64,000 nucleotides of DNA, taken from the NCBI RefSeq assembly GCF_003219815.1, contig NZ_QJVD01000002.1, positions 262,463 through 326,462 of the forward strand, in the 5' to 3' direction. The position numbers and the translations under genes were made by a program. Origin of the DNA: Arthrobacter livingstonensis. GTDB lineage: Bacteria > Actinomycetota > Actinomycetes > Actinomycetales > Micrococcaceae. A model generated the notes under the pieces. It saw only the letters and a list, made by a program, of their open reading frames with translations, searched no databases and was not told the DNA's origin. Below are positions 7,616 to 16,884 of the stretch, piece by piece. The number at the start of each line of letters is the position of its first letter. Position 1 is the first letter of the stretch.

Positions 7616-8701
7616 CTAGCCCACGCGCCCGTGGCTACGACCGCCCAGACTGCGGGAGGTGTCCCCGGCAGCCTTCAACGTGGCCCGGAGTTCCTTCGGC
7701 AGGGAGAAGAGGATGTCTTCCTCCGCGGTGACCACTTCTTCGACTTCGCCGTAGCCATACCTGGCCAAAAGATGCAGCACGTCCTGGACCAGGATTTCCG
7801 GGACGGAGGCGCCGCTGGTGACGCCAACGGTGGCAACGCCTTCAAACCAACCTTCATCGATCTCGTTGGCGAAGTCCACGCGGTGCGAGGCCTTCGCGCC
7901 ATATTCCAGCGCAACTTCAACGAGGCGCACGGAGTTGGAGGAGTTGGCCGATCCGACCACGATGACCAGATCGGACTGCGGTGCGATCTTCTTAATGGCC
8001 ACCTGGCGGTTAGTGGTGGCGTAGCAAATGTCGTCGCTGGGAGGGTCCTGCAGCGTGGGAAAGCGGTCCTTGAGCAGCCGGACGGTCTCCATGGTTTCAT
8101 CCACGCTCAGCGTGGTCTGGGACAGCCAGATGACCTTTTCGGGGTCACGGACCTGCACCTTGTCCACCTCGTGCGGACCGTTCACAATCTGAATATGCTC
8201 CGGGGCTTCCCCCGCGGTGCCTTCAACTTCCTCGTGACCCTCGTGCCCGATCAGCAGGATGTCGTAGTCGTCGTTGGCGAACCGCACGGCTTCCTTGTGG
8301 ACCTTGGTCACCAACGGGCAGGTGGCGTCAATGGTGCGCAGGCCGCGGTCCTCCGCGGACTTCACCACGGCGGGCGAAACGCCGTGAGCGGAGAAGACCA
8401 CGAGGGCGCCCTCGGGCACCTCCTCGTTTTCCTCGACGAAGATCGCGCCCTTGGCCTCGAGCGAAGAGACCACGTGGACGTTGTGCACAATCTGCTTGCG
8501 CACATAGACGGGCGCCCCATAGTGTTCCAGCGCCTTTTCCACGGCAATCACGGCCCGGTCCACGCCGGCACAGTAGCCCCGCGGCGCGGCCAGCAGGACG
8601 CGCTTGGTGCCGACCACGGGAGCAGCTGCAGCCACCTCTTCGGGCGACCTGCGGCGTCGCGGAACGGCGGGCATGGGAACGGAAATGGCAGTGGTGCTCA
8701 T
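7616..8701 (-). CDS. ispH: 4-hydroxy-3-methylbut-2-enyl diphosphate reductase IspH
   Basis: The last enzyme of the MEP pathway; it reduces HMBPP to IPP and DMAPP with a [4Fe-4S] cluster. The three cluster cysteines are in the conserved places: [12 protein letters not shown] (~residues 40-51), [14 protein letters not shown] (~124-137) and [11 protein letters not shown] (~225). The TNRQ and SANSSNS substrate-binding motifs are also present. The 361-residue length includes a ~30-residue N-terminal extension rich in Pro/Arg, common in actinobacteria. ATG 8701 is preceded by TAGGAT at 6 nt and by no ribosome binding site, so the mRNA is probably leaderless. Confidence 0.97.
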   Translation of the reverse strand: MSTTAISVPMPAVPRRRRSPEEVAAAAPVVGTKRVLLAAPRGYCAGVDRAVIAVEKALEHYGAPVYVRKQIVHNVHVVSSLEAKGAIFVEENEEVPEGALVVFSAHGVSPAVVKSAEDRGLRTIDATCPLVTKVHKEAVRFANDDYDILLIGHEGHEEVEGTAGEAPEHIQIVNGPHEVDKVQVRDPEKVIWLSQTTLSVDETMETVRLLKDRFPTLQDPPSDDICYATTNRQVAIKKIAPQSDLVIVVGSANSSNSVRLVEVALEYGAKASHRVDFANEIDEGWFEGVATVGVTSGASVPEILVQDVLHLLARYGYGEVEEVVTAEEDILFSLPKELRATLKAAGDTSRSLGGRSHGRVG

Positions 8702-8707
8702 GCCCCC

Positions 8708-8713
8708 ATCCTA
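8708..8713 (-). promoter_or_regulatory. -10 hexamer of a leaderless promoter (ispH)
   Basis: On the minus strand TAGGAT, then GGGGGC, then ATG 8701: six bases separate hexamer and start. The hexamer lies at the very end of the upstream membrane-protein gene. Confidence 0.5.
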
Positions 8714-9544
8714 CGTTGTCCGGGCTCTCCTGATCATGCGGCCAATGAGGCCCGCAACCACCAGGGCGCCGGCCACTATGAATCCAAAGTTGATGCCCCA
8801 GGTCCAGCTCGCCTGGGCCCGCGCACCGATTTGACGACCAAATTGGGCTACCGTCTCGTTGCCCGCGCCAAGGGCGTTGACCTGGTCCACCGCAAAGCCC
8901 GAGCCCAGGAGCCAGACCAGCGCGACAACGGCCATGCCCAGTCCCGCCCAAATGAGTGTTGCCGACCTTTTGCGTGCCACCACCACCGCCAGCAGGAGAA
9001 GGTCGACGGCGATGAATGCCAGCCAGCCACCCAGGCCTCCCAGCTTGGTCACCAGGGGGATGGCCTTGGCCACTGCCGGCTGGTCCAGGCTGACGGGGAC
9101 TTGCTTCGGGGTGGGAAGCGTCACGCCCATGTCCGCAGAAACCTTGGTTGCGACCAGCGCGACCATGGGCGCGATGTCCAGGTGGAGGTCGCCCTGGCCC
9201 TGCTGGTCCGCGGCCGGGGCAAAAGTCAGGGCGTGGCTGCGGCGCAGCGTTTCCGTCCAGGCTGCTGCGTACCCGGGCTGCGTGTAGACGGACTGTGCCG
9301 CGGACTTGATGATGCCGGAGGCGAGTCCCTGCAGCGCAGGCGGCACATTCAGCTGGGCGGACGCCTGATGGGCCACCATGGTTGAGAGGCCCTGCTGGAA
9401 ATCGGTGTTCGCGCCCAGCGGTCCGGCGAGCTCCACGAAGCCGGCCTCGCTGACAATGTTCCGTTCCGCCCAGATGGCCGGACCCGCAACAGCCGCCAGC
9501 AAGAGCGAAACAAGAACGAGTATTGCCGAACCCAATGTGCGCAT
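8711..9544 (-). CDS. conserved membrane protein of unknown function
   Basis: A 277-residue protein with one N-terminal membrane segment (residues ~5-25), an outside domain of about 145 residues (~27-170) and three C-terminal helices (~171-191, ~198-218, ~247-268) ending in a basic tail IRRARTT. No catalytic motif is recognised. The layout, a single N-terminal helix and a C-terminal three-helix bundle around an extracytoplasmic domain, suggests an envelope protein. It lies just upstream of ispH in the same direction; its stop region carries the ispH -10 hexamer. AAGGGATGG lies about 5 nt before ATG 9544. Confidence 0.7.
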   Translation of the reverse strand: MRTLGSAILVLVSLLLAAVAGPAIWAERNIVSEAGFVELAGPLGANTDFQQGLSTMVAHQASAQLNVPPALQGLASGIIKSAAQSVYTQPGYAAAWTETLRRSHALTFAPAADQQGQGDLHLDIAPMVALVATKVSADMGVTLPTPKQVPVSLDQPAVAKAIPLVTKLGGLGGWLAFIAVDLLLLAVVVARKRSATLIWAGLGMAVVALVWLLGSGFAVDQVNALGAGNETVAQFGRQIGARAQASWTWGINFGFIVAGALVVAGLIGRMIRRARTT

Positions 9545-9737
9545 GAACCATCCCTTGGTCGAAGTGGTGAGCTACCACTTTATGTCACTGACATTGCTGC
9601 CTTGGCCACGGCCCCTGCCCACCCGGCACCACGCCTGTGGACGGCGGCGCGTGGATGTCGGTGGCCAAAGCTAGAGTTGAACAACAATTTGTTTCCCAAA
9701 CGATATGTTGCCCACGCAAGGACGGTGAGCATTGCCC

Positions 9738-10979
9738 ATGCAGGAAACCCCGGAACGGAAGATCATTCCCGTCACGGCTGCCGAGACCACCCCCGAGAAC
9801 CCGTGGCCGCTGGCGATGCTGAGCCAAAAGCTGAAGGCGCATATTGAGAAGGCGCCCCCGGCCTGGGTTGAGGGTCAGATCATTGAGCTGAACAAGCGCG
9901 CCAATGTCAGCTATCTGACCATCCGCGACGTCGACGCCGAAGTGTCGCTCAGCGTCACCGTCTGGGGTTCGGTGCTGAGCCAGCTCGCCACCCCCCTGGA
10001 GCGCGGCGCCCGGGTGGTGGCCCTACTCAAGCCGGACTTTTGGTTGAAAACCGGCCGGCTGTCCATGCAGGGCCGCGACATCCGGCCCGTGGGCCTGGGC
10101 GAGCTGCTGGCCCGGATTGAGCAGCTTCGCCAGGCCCTCGCCGCCGAGGGGCTGTTTGACCCGCGGCGCAAGAAGAAGCTGCCGCTGCTCCCCCACCGGA
10201 TCGGGCTGGTCACGGGCCGCAACTCGGACGCCATGAAGGATGTGCTGCGGAACGCAGCACTTCGCTGGCCCGCAGTCGAATTTGAGGTCCGGGAGGTCGC
10301 CGTTCAGGGCGTCAATGCCGTTGCGGCCGTGATCGGGGCACTGCGCGAACTCGACGCCGACCCTGCCGTGGATGTGATTGTCATTGCGCGCGGCGGCGGC
10401 TCGCTGGAGGACCTGCTGGCCTTCAGCCACGAATCCCTGGTCCGGGCCGTGGCCGATGCCGCCACCCCCGTGGTCAGCGCCATCGGCCACGAAGCGGACC
10501 GGCCCCTGTTGGACGACGTCGCCGATCTCCGCGCCTCCACCCCGACGGACGCCGCCAAGCGGATCGTGCCCGACGTGGCCGAGGAGTTGGGCCGCGTGGA
10601 TGCCGCCCGCATGCAGCTCAACCGCCGCATCAATCAGCTGCTTGAACGCGAAGGCGACCGCCTGGCCCAGCTGCGCTCCCGTCCGGCCCTGGCCAACCCG
10701 GATTCCATGCTCACCGCCAGGTACGACGACGTCTCCCGGTTGGGCGGCCGTGCCCTGACCGCCGTGCGCAGCCAGGTGGGCCGCCACGGCGACCAGCTCC
10801 GGCACCTGCGCGCCCAGGTGCGTGCCCTCTCGCCGCAGAAAACGCTCGACAGGGGCTACGCCGTGGTACAGCTCGAGGACCGCAGCATTGTCCGCGACCC
10901 CGTCCAGGCCCCTGACGGCACACCGCTAAACATCCGTGTGGCCGGTGGCGACTTCGCCGCCGCTGCCACCACAAAGTAA
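9738..10979 (+). CDS. xseA: exodeoxyribonuclease VII large subunit
   Basis: The catalytic subunit of ExoVII, which degrades single-stranded DNA from both ends in repair. Residues ~20-120 are the N-terminal OB-fold (ending with the GRLSMQGRDIRPVGLGELL strand region); ~145-390 are the ExoVII large domain with RIGLVTGRNSDAMKD, VDVIVIARGGGSLEDLLAF and SAIGHEADRPLLDDVADLRA, all diagnostic. A long coiled coil follows and the end has LDRGYAVVQL, also conserved. ATG 9738 was chosen over a TTG two codons earlier. The gene is 10 bp upstream of xseB, forming the usual operon. Confidence 0.97.
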   Translation: MQETPERKIIPVTAAETTPENPWPLAMLSQKLKAHIEKAPPAWVEGQIIELNKRANVSYLTIRDVDAEVSLSVTVWGSVLSQLATPLERGARVVALLKPDFWLKTGRLSMQGRDIRPVGLGELLARIEQLRQALAAEGLFDPRRKKKLPLLPHRIGLVTGRNSDAMKDVLRNAALRWPAVEFEVREVAVQGVNAVAAVIGALRELDADPAVDVIVIARGGGSLEDLLAFSHESLVRAVADAATPVVSAIGHEADRPLLDDVADLRASTPTDAAKRIVPDVAEELGRVDAARMQLNRRINQLLEREGDRLAQLRSRPALANPDSMLTARYDDVSRLGGRALTAVRSQVGRHGDQLRHLRAQVRALSPQKTLDRGYAVVQLEDRSIVRDPVQAPDGTPLNIRVAGGDFAAAATTK

Positions 10980-10989
10980 AGGACTGACC

Positions 10990-11229
10990 ATGGCCCAGGA
11001 AACCCCCTCGTCCCCGAAGCCGCAAAACGCGGACGTTGCAGCACTGAGCTACGAGCAGGCCCGCGAGCAGCTCGTGGCCGTGGTCAACCAGCTGGAGGCC
11101 GGCAGCTCCAGCCTCGAAGACTCGCTGGCCCTGTGGGAGCGCGGCGAAGCCCTCGCCAAGAAGTGCGAGGAATGGCTCGAGGGCGCCAAGGCCCGCCTCG
11201 ACGCCGCGCGCGCCTCAACCGAGGGCTGA
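10990..11229 (+). CDS. xseB: exodeoxyribonuclease VII small subunit
   Basis: A 79-residue XseB. Several copies wrap the coiled coil of XseA and are needed for stable ExoVII. The family motif LSYEQAREQLVAVVNQLEAG and SLEDSLALWERGEALAKKCE covers residues ~19-62; the C-terminus is a charged helix. It follows xseA after 10 bp, with GGACTGACC before ATG 10990. An upstream in-frame extension overlaps xseA and is not likely. Confidence 0.95.
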   Translation: MAQETPSSPKPQNADVAALSYEQAREQLVAVVNQLEAGSSSLEDSLALWERGEALAKKCEEWLEGAKARLDAARASTEG

Positions 11230-11296
11230 ACCCCGGCGGCGGCGCTCTCGCGAGGTGGGGGCTGGTGCCCGTACCGTCGCTACGCGCCGGCGGAGT

Positions 11297-11376
11297 CGGT
11301 GTTTTCGTAGCCGACGTAAAGGAGACCCTAAGGCCGCCCGCGGCCGTGGGTCGGATAGTCGGCGAGAAAATGCCGG
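11297..11376 (+). repeat. palindromic extragenic repeat, copy A
   Basis: An ~80-bp element with the core GACGTAAAGGAGACC, the inner hairpin GGCCGcccgCGGCC, GTCGGATAGTCG and imperfect inverted ends CGGTGTTTTCGTAGCCGAC / GTCGGCGAGAAAATGCCGG. Two more copies lie at 38161-38241 (inverted) and 38294-38375. It sits between the convergent xseB and PPK2 genes and has no open frame of its own, so it resembles REP-type or small MITE-like elements. Confidence 0.8.
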
Positions 11377-11391
11377 CTTCGCTGGCTCCGC

Positions 11392-12246
11392 CTATGCGGA
11401 CTTGAGGCGGGCGCGTTCGTGCTGGACATCGAAGTTGCCGGCCGGCCATTGCAGGTTCAGGGAGGCGAGGGCTTCGATCACGATCTCCTGGACGGCCAGG
11501 CGGGCGTACCACTTCTTGTCCGCGGGGACCACATACCAGGGCGCGTCCGGTGACGACGTACGCTCAAACACTTTTTGGTACGCGTCCATGTAGTCGGGCC
11601 AGAATGCCCGCTCGTCCAGGTCGCCGGGGCTGTACTTCCAATACTTCGTGGGGTCGTGCAGCCGGGCCCGGAGCCGCTCAAGCTGTTCGTCCGCTCCCAG
11701 ATGCAGCATGATCTTCACTACGGTGGTCCCTGCGGCGGCGAGCTCTGCCTCAAAGTCGTTGATGGCCTCGTACCGTCGGTCCAGCTCGGCGTCGTCCGCC
11801 CACCCGTGGACGCGGTGGATGAGCACGTCCTCGTAGTGGGAACGGTCAAAGACGCCAAAGACTCCCGGTCCCGGGACGGCTGGCCGGATTCGCCACAGGA
11901 AGTCATGGGATTTTTCCTCGTCCGTGGGCGCCTTGAACGCAGTGAGCTTCACGCCCTGCGGATCCACCGCACCCACCACGTGGCCCACAATCCCGCCCTT
12001 GCCCGCCGTGTCCATGGCCTGGAGCACCAGCAGGATGGACTTCCTTCCGCCGAAGCGGCTTTCGGCGAACAGCTGTTCCTGGAGTTGGGCCAAAACCGGT
12101 GCCCGGTCGGCCAAGGCTGCGGCGCCGTCGTCCTTCTTGCCGGAAAACCCGGGCGCAGCGTTGGTGGGCTGCCCGGCGAGTCGGAATCCGGCACCCGCCT
12201 TCAGCAGTTCGGCGGGGCGGGCAGTGAATCCAAGGGGTAGTGACAC
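11392..12246 (-). CDS. PPK2-family polyphosphate:nucleotide phosphotransferase
   Basis: A 284-residue kinase that moves phosphate between polyphosphate and nucleotides. Walker A is AMDTAGKGG (residues ~77-85) in place of the classic P-loop, followed by the lid region FKAPTDEEKSHDFLWR (~106-121) and Walker B FDRSHYED (~133-140), the standard PPK2 set. The single domain and length match the short PPK2 enzymes that phosphorylate AMP or ADP; which class cannot be read with certainty. GTG 12246 has GGAAAGG 7-8 nt upstream. It is followed, convergently to xseB, by repeat copy A. Confidence 0.92.
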   Translation of the reverse strand: MSLPLGFTARPAELLKAGAGFRLAGQPTNAAPGFSGKKDDGAAALADRAPVLAQLQEQLFAESRFGGRKSILLVLQAMDTAGKGGIVGHVVGAVDPQGVKLTAFKAPTDEEKSHDFLWRIRPAVPGPGVFGVFDRSHYEDVLIHRVHGWADDAELDRRYEAINDFEAELAAAGTTVVKIMLHLGADEQLERLRARLHDPTKYWKYSPGDLDERAFWPDYMDAYQKVFERTSSPDAPWYVVPADKKWYARLAVQEIVIEALASLNLQWPAGNFDVQHERARLKSA

Positions 12247-12260
12247 GGTGAAACCTTTCC

Positions 12261-13478
12261 TTAGGGCTTGTACGTGCTCAGGAACTCCGCAATCCGGCCG
12301 ACTGCCTCCTCCAGGTCCTTGACGTTGGGCAGCGTGACCAGCCGGAAGTGGTCCGGGCGGACCCAGTTGAAGGCCGTGCCGTGGGAGATGAGGATCTTTT
12401 GCTGCTCCAGCAGGTCCAGGGCGAATTTCTCGTCGCTCTTGATCGGGTACACCTCGGGATCCAGTTTGGGGAACAGGTAAAGCGCACCTTTGGCCTGTTT
12501 CGTTGAGACTCCCGGGATTTCGTTGAGCAGGCGGTACGCGATGTCCCGCTGTTCCTTCAGCCGGCCGCCGGGCAGGATCAGGTCCTCAATGCTCTGGTGC
12601 CCTCCCAATGCGGTCTGGATGGCGTGTTGTCCTGGCACGTTTGCACACATGCGCATGTTGGCCAGCAGGTTGATGCCTTCAAGATAGTCGGCCGCCCGTG
12701 CCTTGGGCCCGGAAATGGCCAGCCAGCCGGAGCGGTAGCCGCAGATCCGGTATGCCTTCGACAGGCCGCTGAACGTCATGCACAGCACGTCCTCGCCGGT
12801 GACGGAGGCAGTATTGATGTGTTCGGCGCCGTCGTACAGGATTTTCTCGTAGATCTCATCCGAGAACACCACCAGGTCATGCTTGCGGGCCAGGTCCACC
12901 ATGGCCTGCACAACGTGCCGCGGGTAGACAGCGCCTGTGGGATTGTTGGGATTGATGATGACCAGGCCCTTGGTCCTGGGCGTGATCTTCGCTTCCAGGT
13001 CCTCCAGGTCCGGCCACCATTCGCTGTCCTCGTCGCACAGGTAGTGGACGGGGCGCCCGCCGGCCAGGCTGACGGATGCCGTCCACAGCGGGTAGTCGGG
13101 CGTGGGCACCAGGATTTCGTCGCCGGTGTCCAGCAGCGCCATGAGGGAGAGCGTGATGAGCTCGCTGACGCCGTTGCCCAGGTAAACGTCATCGACGTGG
13201 ATGTTGTGGATGCCGCGCGTTTGGTAATACTGCACGACGGCGGTCCTCGCCGAGAAGATGCCGCGGGAGTCACTGTATCCCTGGGCGTGCGGCAGGTGGC
13301 GGATCATGTCAACCAGGATGGCGTCCGGCGCCTCAAATCCAAACGGCGCGGGGTTGCCAATGTTCAGCTTGAGGATGCGGTGTCCCTCGGCCTCCAACTT
13401 TTGGGCCCGTTCCAGCACGGGCCCGCGGATGTCATAGAGAACATTGTGAAGCTTGGTGGACTGCTTGAAATCTGCCAT
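12261..13478 (-). CDS. PLP-dependent aminotransferase, AlaA/AlaT type
   Basis: A 405-residue fold-type I aminotransferase very like the alanine-forming AlaA/AlaT enzymes (glutamate + pyruvate). Marks: LNIGNPAPFGFEAPDA (~40-55), YSDSRGIFSARTAVVQYYQ (~69-87), IINPNNPTGAVYP (~174-186), the DEIYEKILYDGAEH segment (~206-219) and the PLP lysine in SGLSKAYRICGYRSGW (~238-253), with the Arg that binds the substrate carboxylate near the end. The PPK2 gene starts 14 bp downstream in the same direction. ATG 13478 has CATATT 6 nt upstream and no ribosome binding site. Confidence 0.92.
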   Translation of the reverse strand: MADFKQSTKLHNVLYDIRGPVLERAQKLEAEGHRILKLNIGNPAPFGFEAPDAILVDMIRHLPHAQGYSDSRGIFSARTAVVQYYQTRGIHNIHVDDVYLGNGVSELITLSLMALLDTGDEILVPTPDYPLWTASVSLAGGRPVHYLCDEDSEWWPDLEDLEAKITPRTKGLVIINPNNPTGAVYPRHVVQAMVDLARKHDLVVFSDEIYEKILYDGAEHINTASVTGEDVLCMTFSGLSKAYRICGYRSGWLAISGPKARAADYLEGINLLANMRMCANVPGQHAIQTALGGHQSIEDLILPGGRLKEQRDIAYRLLNEIPGVSTKQAKGALYLFPKLDPEVYPIKSDEKFALDLLEQQKILISHGTAFNWVRPDHFRLVTLPNVKDLEEAVGRIAEFLSTYKP

Positions 13479-13484
13479 TTACCA

Positions 13485-13490
13485 AATATG
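13485..13490 (-). promoter_or_regulatory. -10 hexamer of a leaderless promoter (aminotransferase)
   Basis: On the minus strand CATATT, TGGTAA, ATG 13478: a 4/6 match to TATAAT at the 6-nt distance seen for several genes here. Confidence 0.4.
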
Positions 13491-13544
13491 GCACACAGCC
13501 GTTGCTCGTGCTGGCGTGACGTGCCCGCCGGGTGGTGCCAATGG

Positions 13545-14495
13545 CTAGGAAGTGGCCTTAAGCAGTCCCTGTTGCACGAGCCAGGCGTGCGCGGCTTCGG
13601 CGGGCGAGCCAAAATGGCTGGCCCTGCCGAGTCGGTTCAAATTGATGAGCGCGTCATTGCCGAGGGCGGCGGTGACCTTGTTCAGCACCGCCTGCACGTC
13701 CGCAGGAACCTTCTTCGCGGCAACGACCGGCACGATGGTTTCCGTCCGGAAGATCCCCTTGGTGTCCGTGAGGACCACCAGCGCGTTGTCGCCGATGGCC
13801 GGCGATGAGCTGTGGATGTCGGCGACCTGGATGTTGCCGCGCAGCAGGGCCAGCAGGAGCTCGTTGTTGGTGTTGGGCAGTTCCTGATAGTCCTTGGGCA
13901 CGCAGTTGTAGTCCGTTGCCACCGTGGAGAGTCCCCGGTCCTTCGTGCGGAAATTTGTCGAGCCACCAAAGTCCAGCTTCCCGCACACCTTGGCCAGGTC
14001 GCCGATGGTTTTCAGATTGTATTTTTCCGCCGTCACTGTGGTGACAGCCAGGGAATCGTTGTCCTCGGCCTTGGCGGCGTCCAGCATGGCAGTGCCCGCC
14101 GGAAGCCCTGCCTTCAGCGCGTCGAGGACCTGGGCAGTGGTGGAGGCTCCGGTGGAGTGTTCCAGCTGCAGCAGCATGGTGCTGGAGTATCCGGGAACCA
14201 CGTCCACTGTTCCGGCGGCCAGCTCGTCCAGCAGCGTGGGGTCCTTGGGATCTTCGGCCTTGACCGTCGCCTTCAGGCCGGCCGCATTCAGGGCCGCGGC
14301 ATAGACATTGGCCAGCAGGACCCCTTCCAGCGGGTTCGCGCCGTCGGGCACCGCCGGGGTGCCCACCACCAGAGCAGGGCCGGACGACTGGGCCGCGCTG
14401 GGAATGGCCACAATGGGGCTCGGCGTGCAGGCCGTGGCCCCCGTGACCAGCAGCGCCGCCACGGCCGCGGCGGCGGCCAACCGTAACAGGCGCAT
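13545..14495 (-). CDS. osmoprotectant/glycine-betaine ABC transporter substrate-binding lipoprotein
   Basis: A 316-residue OpuAC/OsmX-type binding protein. An N-terminal signal peptide ends in a lipobox-like GATAC (Cys23), so it should be a membrane-anchored lipoprotein facing outward. The mature part has two lobes: VVGTPAVPDGANPLEG, the GTVDVVPGYSSTMLLQL loop typical of quaternary-amine binders, and GKLDFGGSTNFRTKDRGL. No permease or ATPase gene of this transporter is adjacent, so it is an orphan in this window. ATG 14495 has AAGGGAG 6 nt upstream; an in-frame extension to 14564 is unlikely because it would bury the signal peptide. Confidence 0.85.
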   Translation of the reverse strand: MRLLRLAAAAAVAALLVTGATACTPSPIVAIPSAAQSSGPALVVGTPAVPDGANPLEGVLLANVYAAALNAAGLKATVKAEDPKDPTLLDELAAGTVDVVPGYSSTMLLQLEHSTGASTTAQVLDALKAGLPAGTAMLDAAKAEDNDSLAVTTVTAEKYNLKTIGDLAKVCGKLDFGGSTNFRTKDRGLSTVATDYNCVPKDYQELPNTNNELLLALLRGNIQVADIHSSSPAIGDNALVVLTDTKGIFRTETIVPVVAAKKVPADVQAVLNKVTAALGNDALINLNRLGRASHFGSPAEAAHAWLVQQGLLKATS

Positions 14496-14749
14496 GCTCT
14501 CCCTTGGTGTCTGGCGGCCTGGTGCGGGCCGCCGGGGTCTGACGTGATTTCCGGGTGCACGCAAAAGCGCGCCTCGTTCAGATCAAGCTTAGCGGTGGCG
14601 CTTGGCATCCGGGGTTGGGGCCACGCTTGCCAGGTCGCCGGGAAGCGGCAGTCCATGTCGCTGCCGTGGCGCGCGGCATGCATGGTGCCGCATTTTTCGA
14701 AGATGGTAGGAGGCTTCGGTGCAACCACGGAAGCAACATGAACAGCCAG

Positions 14750-16669
14750 TCAGCCCAGGTTTTCGACGTGGGTGGGGCCCTTGGCGCCGAGGTCGGGAGC
14801 CTCCAGGAGCTGCGCCCGTGTACCCCCGTGTTCGAGTTCCAGGACGGTGATCCGGTTGCTGCCGGCCCTCACCAGCGGGGCGGGCACATACAAGGTGACC
14901 TGCGGCCCCACTTCCCAGAAGCGGCCCAGCAGGAAACCGTTGAGCCAGACAAATCCCTTGCCAAAGCCCGGCAGCGCCAGATGTGTGTCGGCCGGCGCGG
15001 CAACATGGAAGTCGCCGTGGAAGAAGCCCGGTCCCGGTCCCTTGCGGGCCGCTGCACCTGGTGTCGACCCCGTTTCAGATGGTGCTTCGGCCCCACGTTT
15101 GTTCCCGCTGAGTTTCAGCAGTTCTTCCAGCGGCCGGTCCAGGTCGATGGCCCGCTGCTCCCAGTGAAAGACGTAACGCTGGTTGACCAGCACACCGTCC
15201 AGGATGCCCTTGCCCTGCCCAAACAACGGTCCGTAGTTGATGCGGCCCTGGTTCTCCACCAGGATTTCCAGCCTGACCTGCCCGCCCGGGTGGACTACTT
15301 TCAGGCCTTCCGCGGCAGTCCCGTCGGTCAGCATTCCGGCGTAGTCGCCGTCAACCCACAGGTACGCACGGTCGTGCAGGCCCCGAATCTTGACGGTGCC
15401 TGCCCCGATGGGCAGCACGGCCGAGGCGGCGTAGTGGACCAGCCCCCGGTCCAAGCCAAGCTGTTCAAACGAGAGTGGCTTGACGCTTTTCACCGGCTCC
15501 ACGGCACGGACCCAGTCAAGCAGCCCCATGGTTGGAACCAGGTCAATGCCCGATGCCGGAAGCACCGCTGCCGGACGGGCCAGCTCCGCTGGCACCGGGG
15601 TCAAATCGCGGCCCTCCGCAGCAAAGAATGCTGCCCGCATGGCGTGGAACTTTTCCGTCAGGCGGCCGTCCTCTGCAATGGGGGCATCGGAATCGTAGCT
15701 GGTGACGGTCGGCTGGATGACGCCGTCGTGGTTGGCCCCTGATGTCAGGCCAAAGTTGGTGCCTCCGTGGGCCATGTACAGGCAGACGGAACCGCCCAGA
15801 TCCAGGATCTTGCCGACCTCGCCCGCGGCGTCGGCGGCGCTGCGGGTGTGGTGCTCCTCGGTCCAGTGGTCAAACCAGCCGTTCCAAAACTCCACGTTGA
15901 AGAACGGTTCGCCGGGCCGGCGGCGTTCCCACACGGCGTCGGCCTCATCGCCGCGGGATCCGAGTGTCGCCGTCGCCCAGGTCCCCGGCAGGGAGCCGCC
16001 GTCCAGGAAGTAGTCGGTGCCGCCGTCGGCCGTAAACAGCATTTCGGTGATGCCGCGGGACTGCAGTGCAGCGCGGTTCCAGCGCAGATACTCCGCATCG
16101 TCCCCATAGCTGCCGTATTCGTTTTCAATCTGCACGGCGACCACCGGGCCGCCATGGATGGCCTGAAGTGGCTCAATGACGGGCAGCAGGGCATCGAACC
16201 ACGTCTCCACGACGTCGGTAAAGCGGGGGTCGGAGGAGCGCAGCACCATCCCGGGATCAGCGATGGCCCAGGCAGGGAAGCCGCCGTTGTCCCATTCGGC
16301 GCAGATGTAGGGCCCCGGGCGGACGATCACGTCCAGGCCGGCGTCCCCGGCGATCGTGATGAAGCGTGCAAGGTCGCGCCAGCCGGTGAAATCCGGGGCC
16401 GCGCCCTGGGTTGGCTGGTGGAAATTCCAGGCCACATAGGTGTCCAGCGTGTTGACGCCCATGGCGGCCAGCCGGTCAATCCGGTCCTGCCATTGATCCG
16501 GGTGGACGCGGAAGTAATGGATGGCACCGGCGATGATCCGGTGCTCCCTGCCCTGCTTGAAAAGCTTCCGGCCGGCATGGGACAGGGCTGCCGCGGGCCC
16601 AGGGCCGCGGGCCGTGCCGCCATCGTGGGCGGCAGTCTCCTGCCACGAGGCAGGCAGTGCGGCATTCAT
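14750..16669 (-). CDS. GH35 beta-galactosidase
   Basis: A 638-residue glycoside hydrolase family 35 enzyme that releases terminal beta-galactose from oligosaccharides. The N-terminal TIM barrel holds IIAGAIHYFRVHPDQW, the acid/base in VQIENEYGSYGD (the Glu of NEYG) and the nucleophile in FNVEFWNGWFDHW. Beta-rich domains at the C-terminus end with GFVWLNGFLLGRFWEVGPQ, a usual GH35 carbohydrate-binding signature. No signal peptide is seen, so it acts inside the cell on imported sugar. ATG 16669 is preceded by AGGAGA. It is divergent from a LacI regulator with operator-like dyads between. Confidence 0.95.
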   Translation of the reverse strand: MNAALPASWQETAAHDGGTARGPGPAAALSHAGRKLFKQGREHRIIAGAIHYFRVHPDQWQDRIDRLAAMGVNTLDTYVAWNFHQPTQGAAPDFTGWRDLARFITIAGDAGLDVIVRPGPYICAEWDNGGFPAWAIADPGMVLRSSDPRFTDVVETWFDALLPVIEPLQAIHGGPVVAVQIENEYGSYGDDAEYLRWNRAALQSRGITEMLFTADGGTDYFLDGGSLPGTWATATLGSRGDEADAVWERRRPGEPFFNVEFWNGWFDHWTEEHHTRSAADAAGEVGKILDLGGSVCLYMAHGGTNFGLTSGANHDGVIQPTVTSYDSDAPIAEDGRLTEKFHAMRAAFFAAEGRDLTPVPAELARPAAVLPASGIDLVPTMGLLDWVRAVEPVKSVKPLSFEQLGLDRGLVHYAASAVLPIGAGTVKIRGLHDRAYLWVDGDYAGMLTDGTAAEGLKVVHPGGQVRLEILVENQGRINYGPLFGQGKGILDGVLVNQRYVFHWEQRAIDLDRPLEELLKLSGNKRGAEAPSETGSTPGAAARKGPGPGFFHGDFHVAAPADTHLALPGFGKGFVWLNGFLLGRFWEVGPQVTLYVPAPLVRAGSNRITVLELEHGGTRAQLLEAPDLGAKGPTHVENLG

Positions 16670-16721
16670 GGACAACTTTTCTCCTGGCGCTGGTTCGGCA
16701 ATCAAGGGACGAAGGACAATC

Positions 16722-16735
16722 TGTTATGGATAACA
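16722..16735. promoter_or_regulatory. LacI-type operator candidate 1
   Basis: TGTTATGGATAACA is a perfect palindrome around a GG centre, located between the divergent GH35 and lacI-type genes. Size and position suit a LacI-family dimer. Confidence 0.6.
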
Positions 16736-16799
16736 AGCATAAGCGCACGGACGCCCGGCCACGAAGCGCCACCGGTGATGTTGGACCATTGCGCATGGA

Positions 16800-16813
16800 T
16801 GTTACAAGAAACA
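16800..16813. promoter_or_regulatory. LacI-type operator candidate 2
   Basis: TGTTACAAGAAACA is a near-palindrome with the same TGTTA half-site as candidate 1, 78 bp away. Two sites in helical phase would allow looping by a tetrameric repressor. Confidence 0.45.
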
Positions 16814-16884
16814 ATTACACTCATACCAACACCACTCGCCTTGATTGCACGGCGCACCTGGCCCACCCAAATGAGGATGACAGC

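Noticed and set aside
7580-9385. Long open frame antisense to ispH and the membrane-protein gene
   Set aside because: It is the low-stop shadow frame of GC-rich genes; its protein is full of His/Gly/Arg without domain marks, while the opposite strand gives clear IspH.
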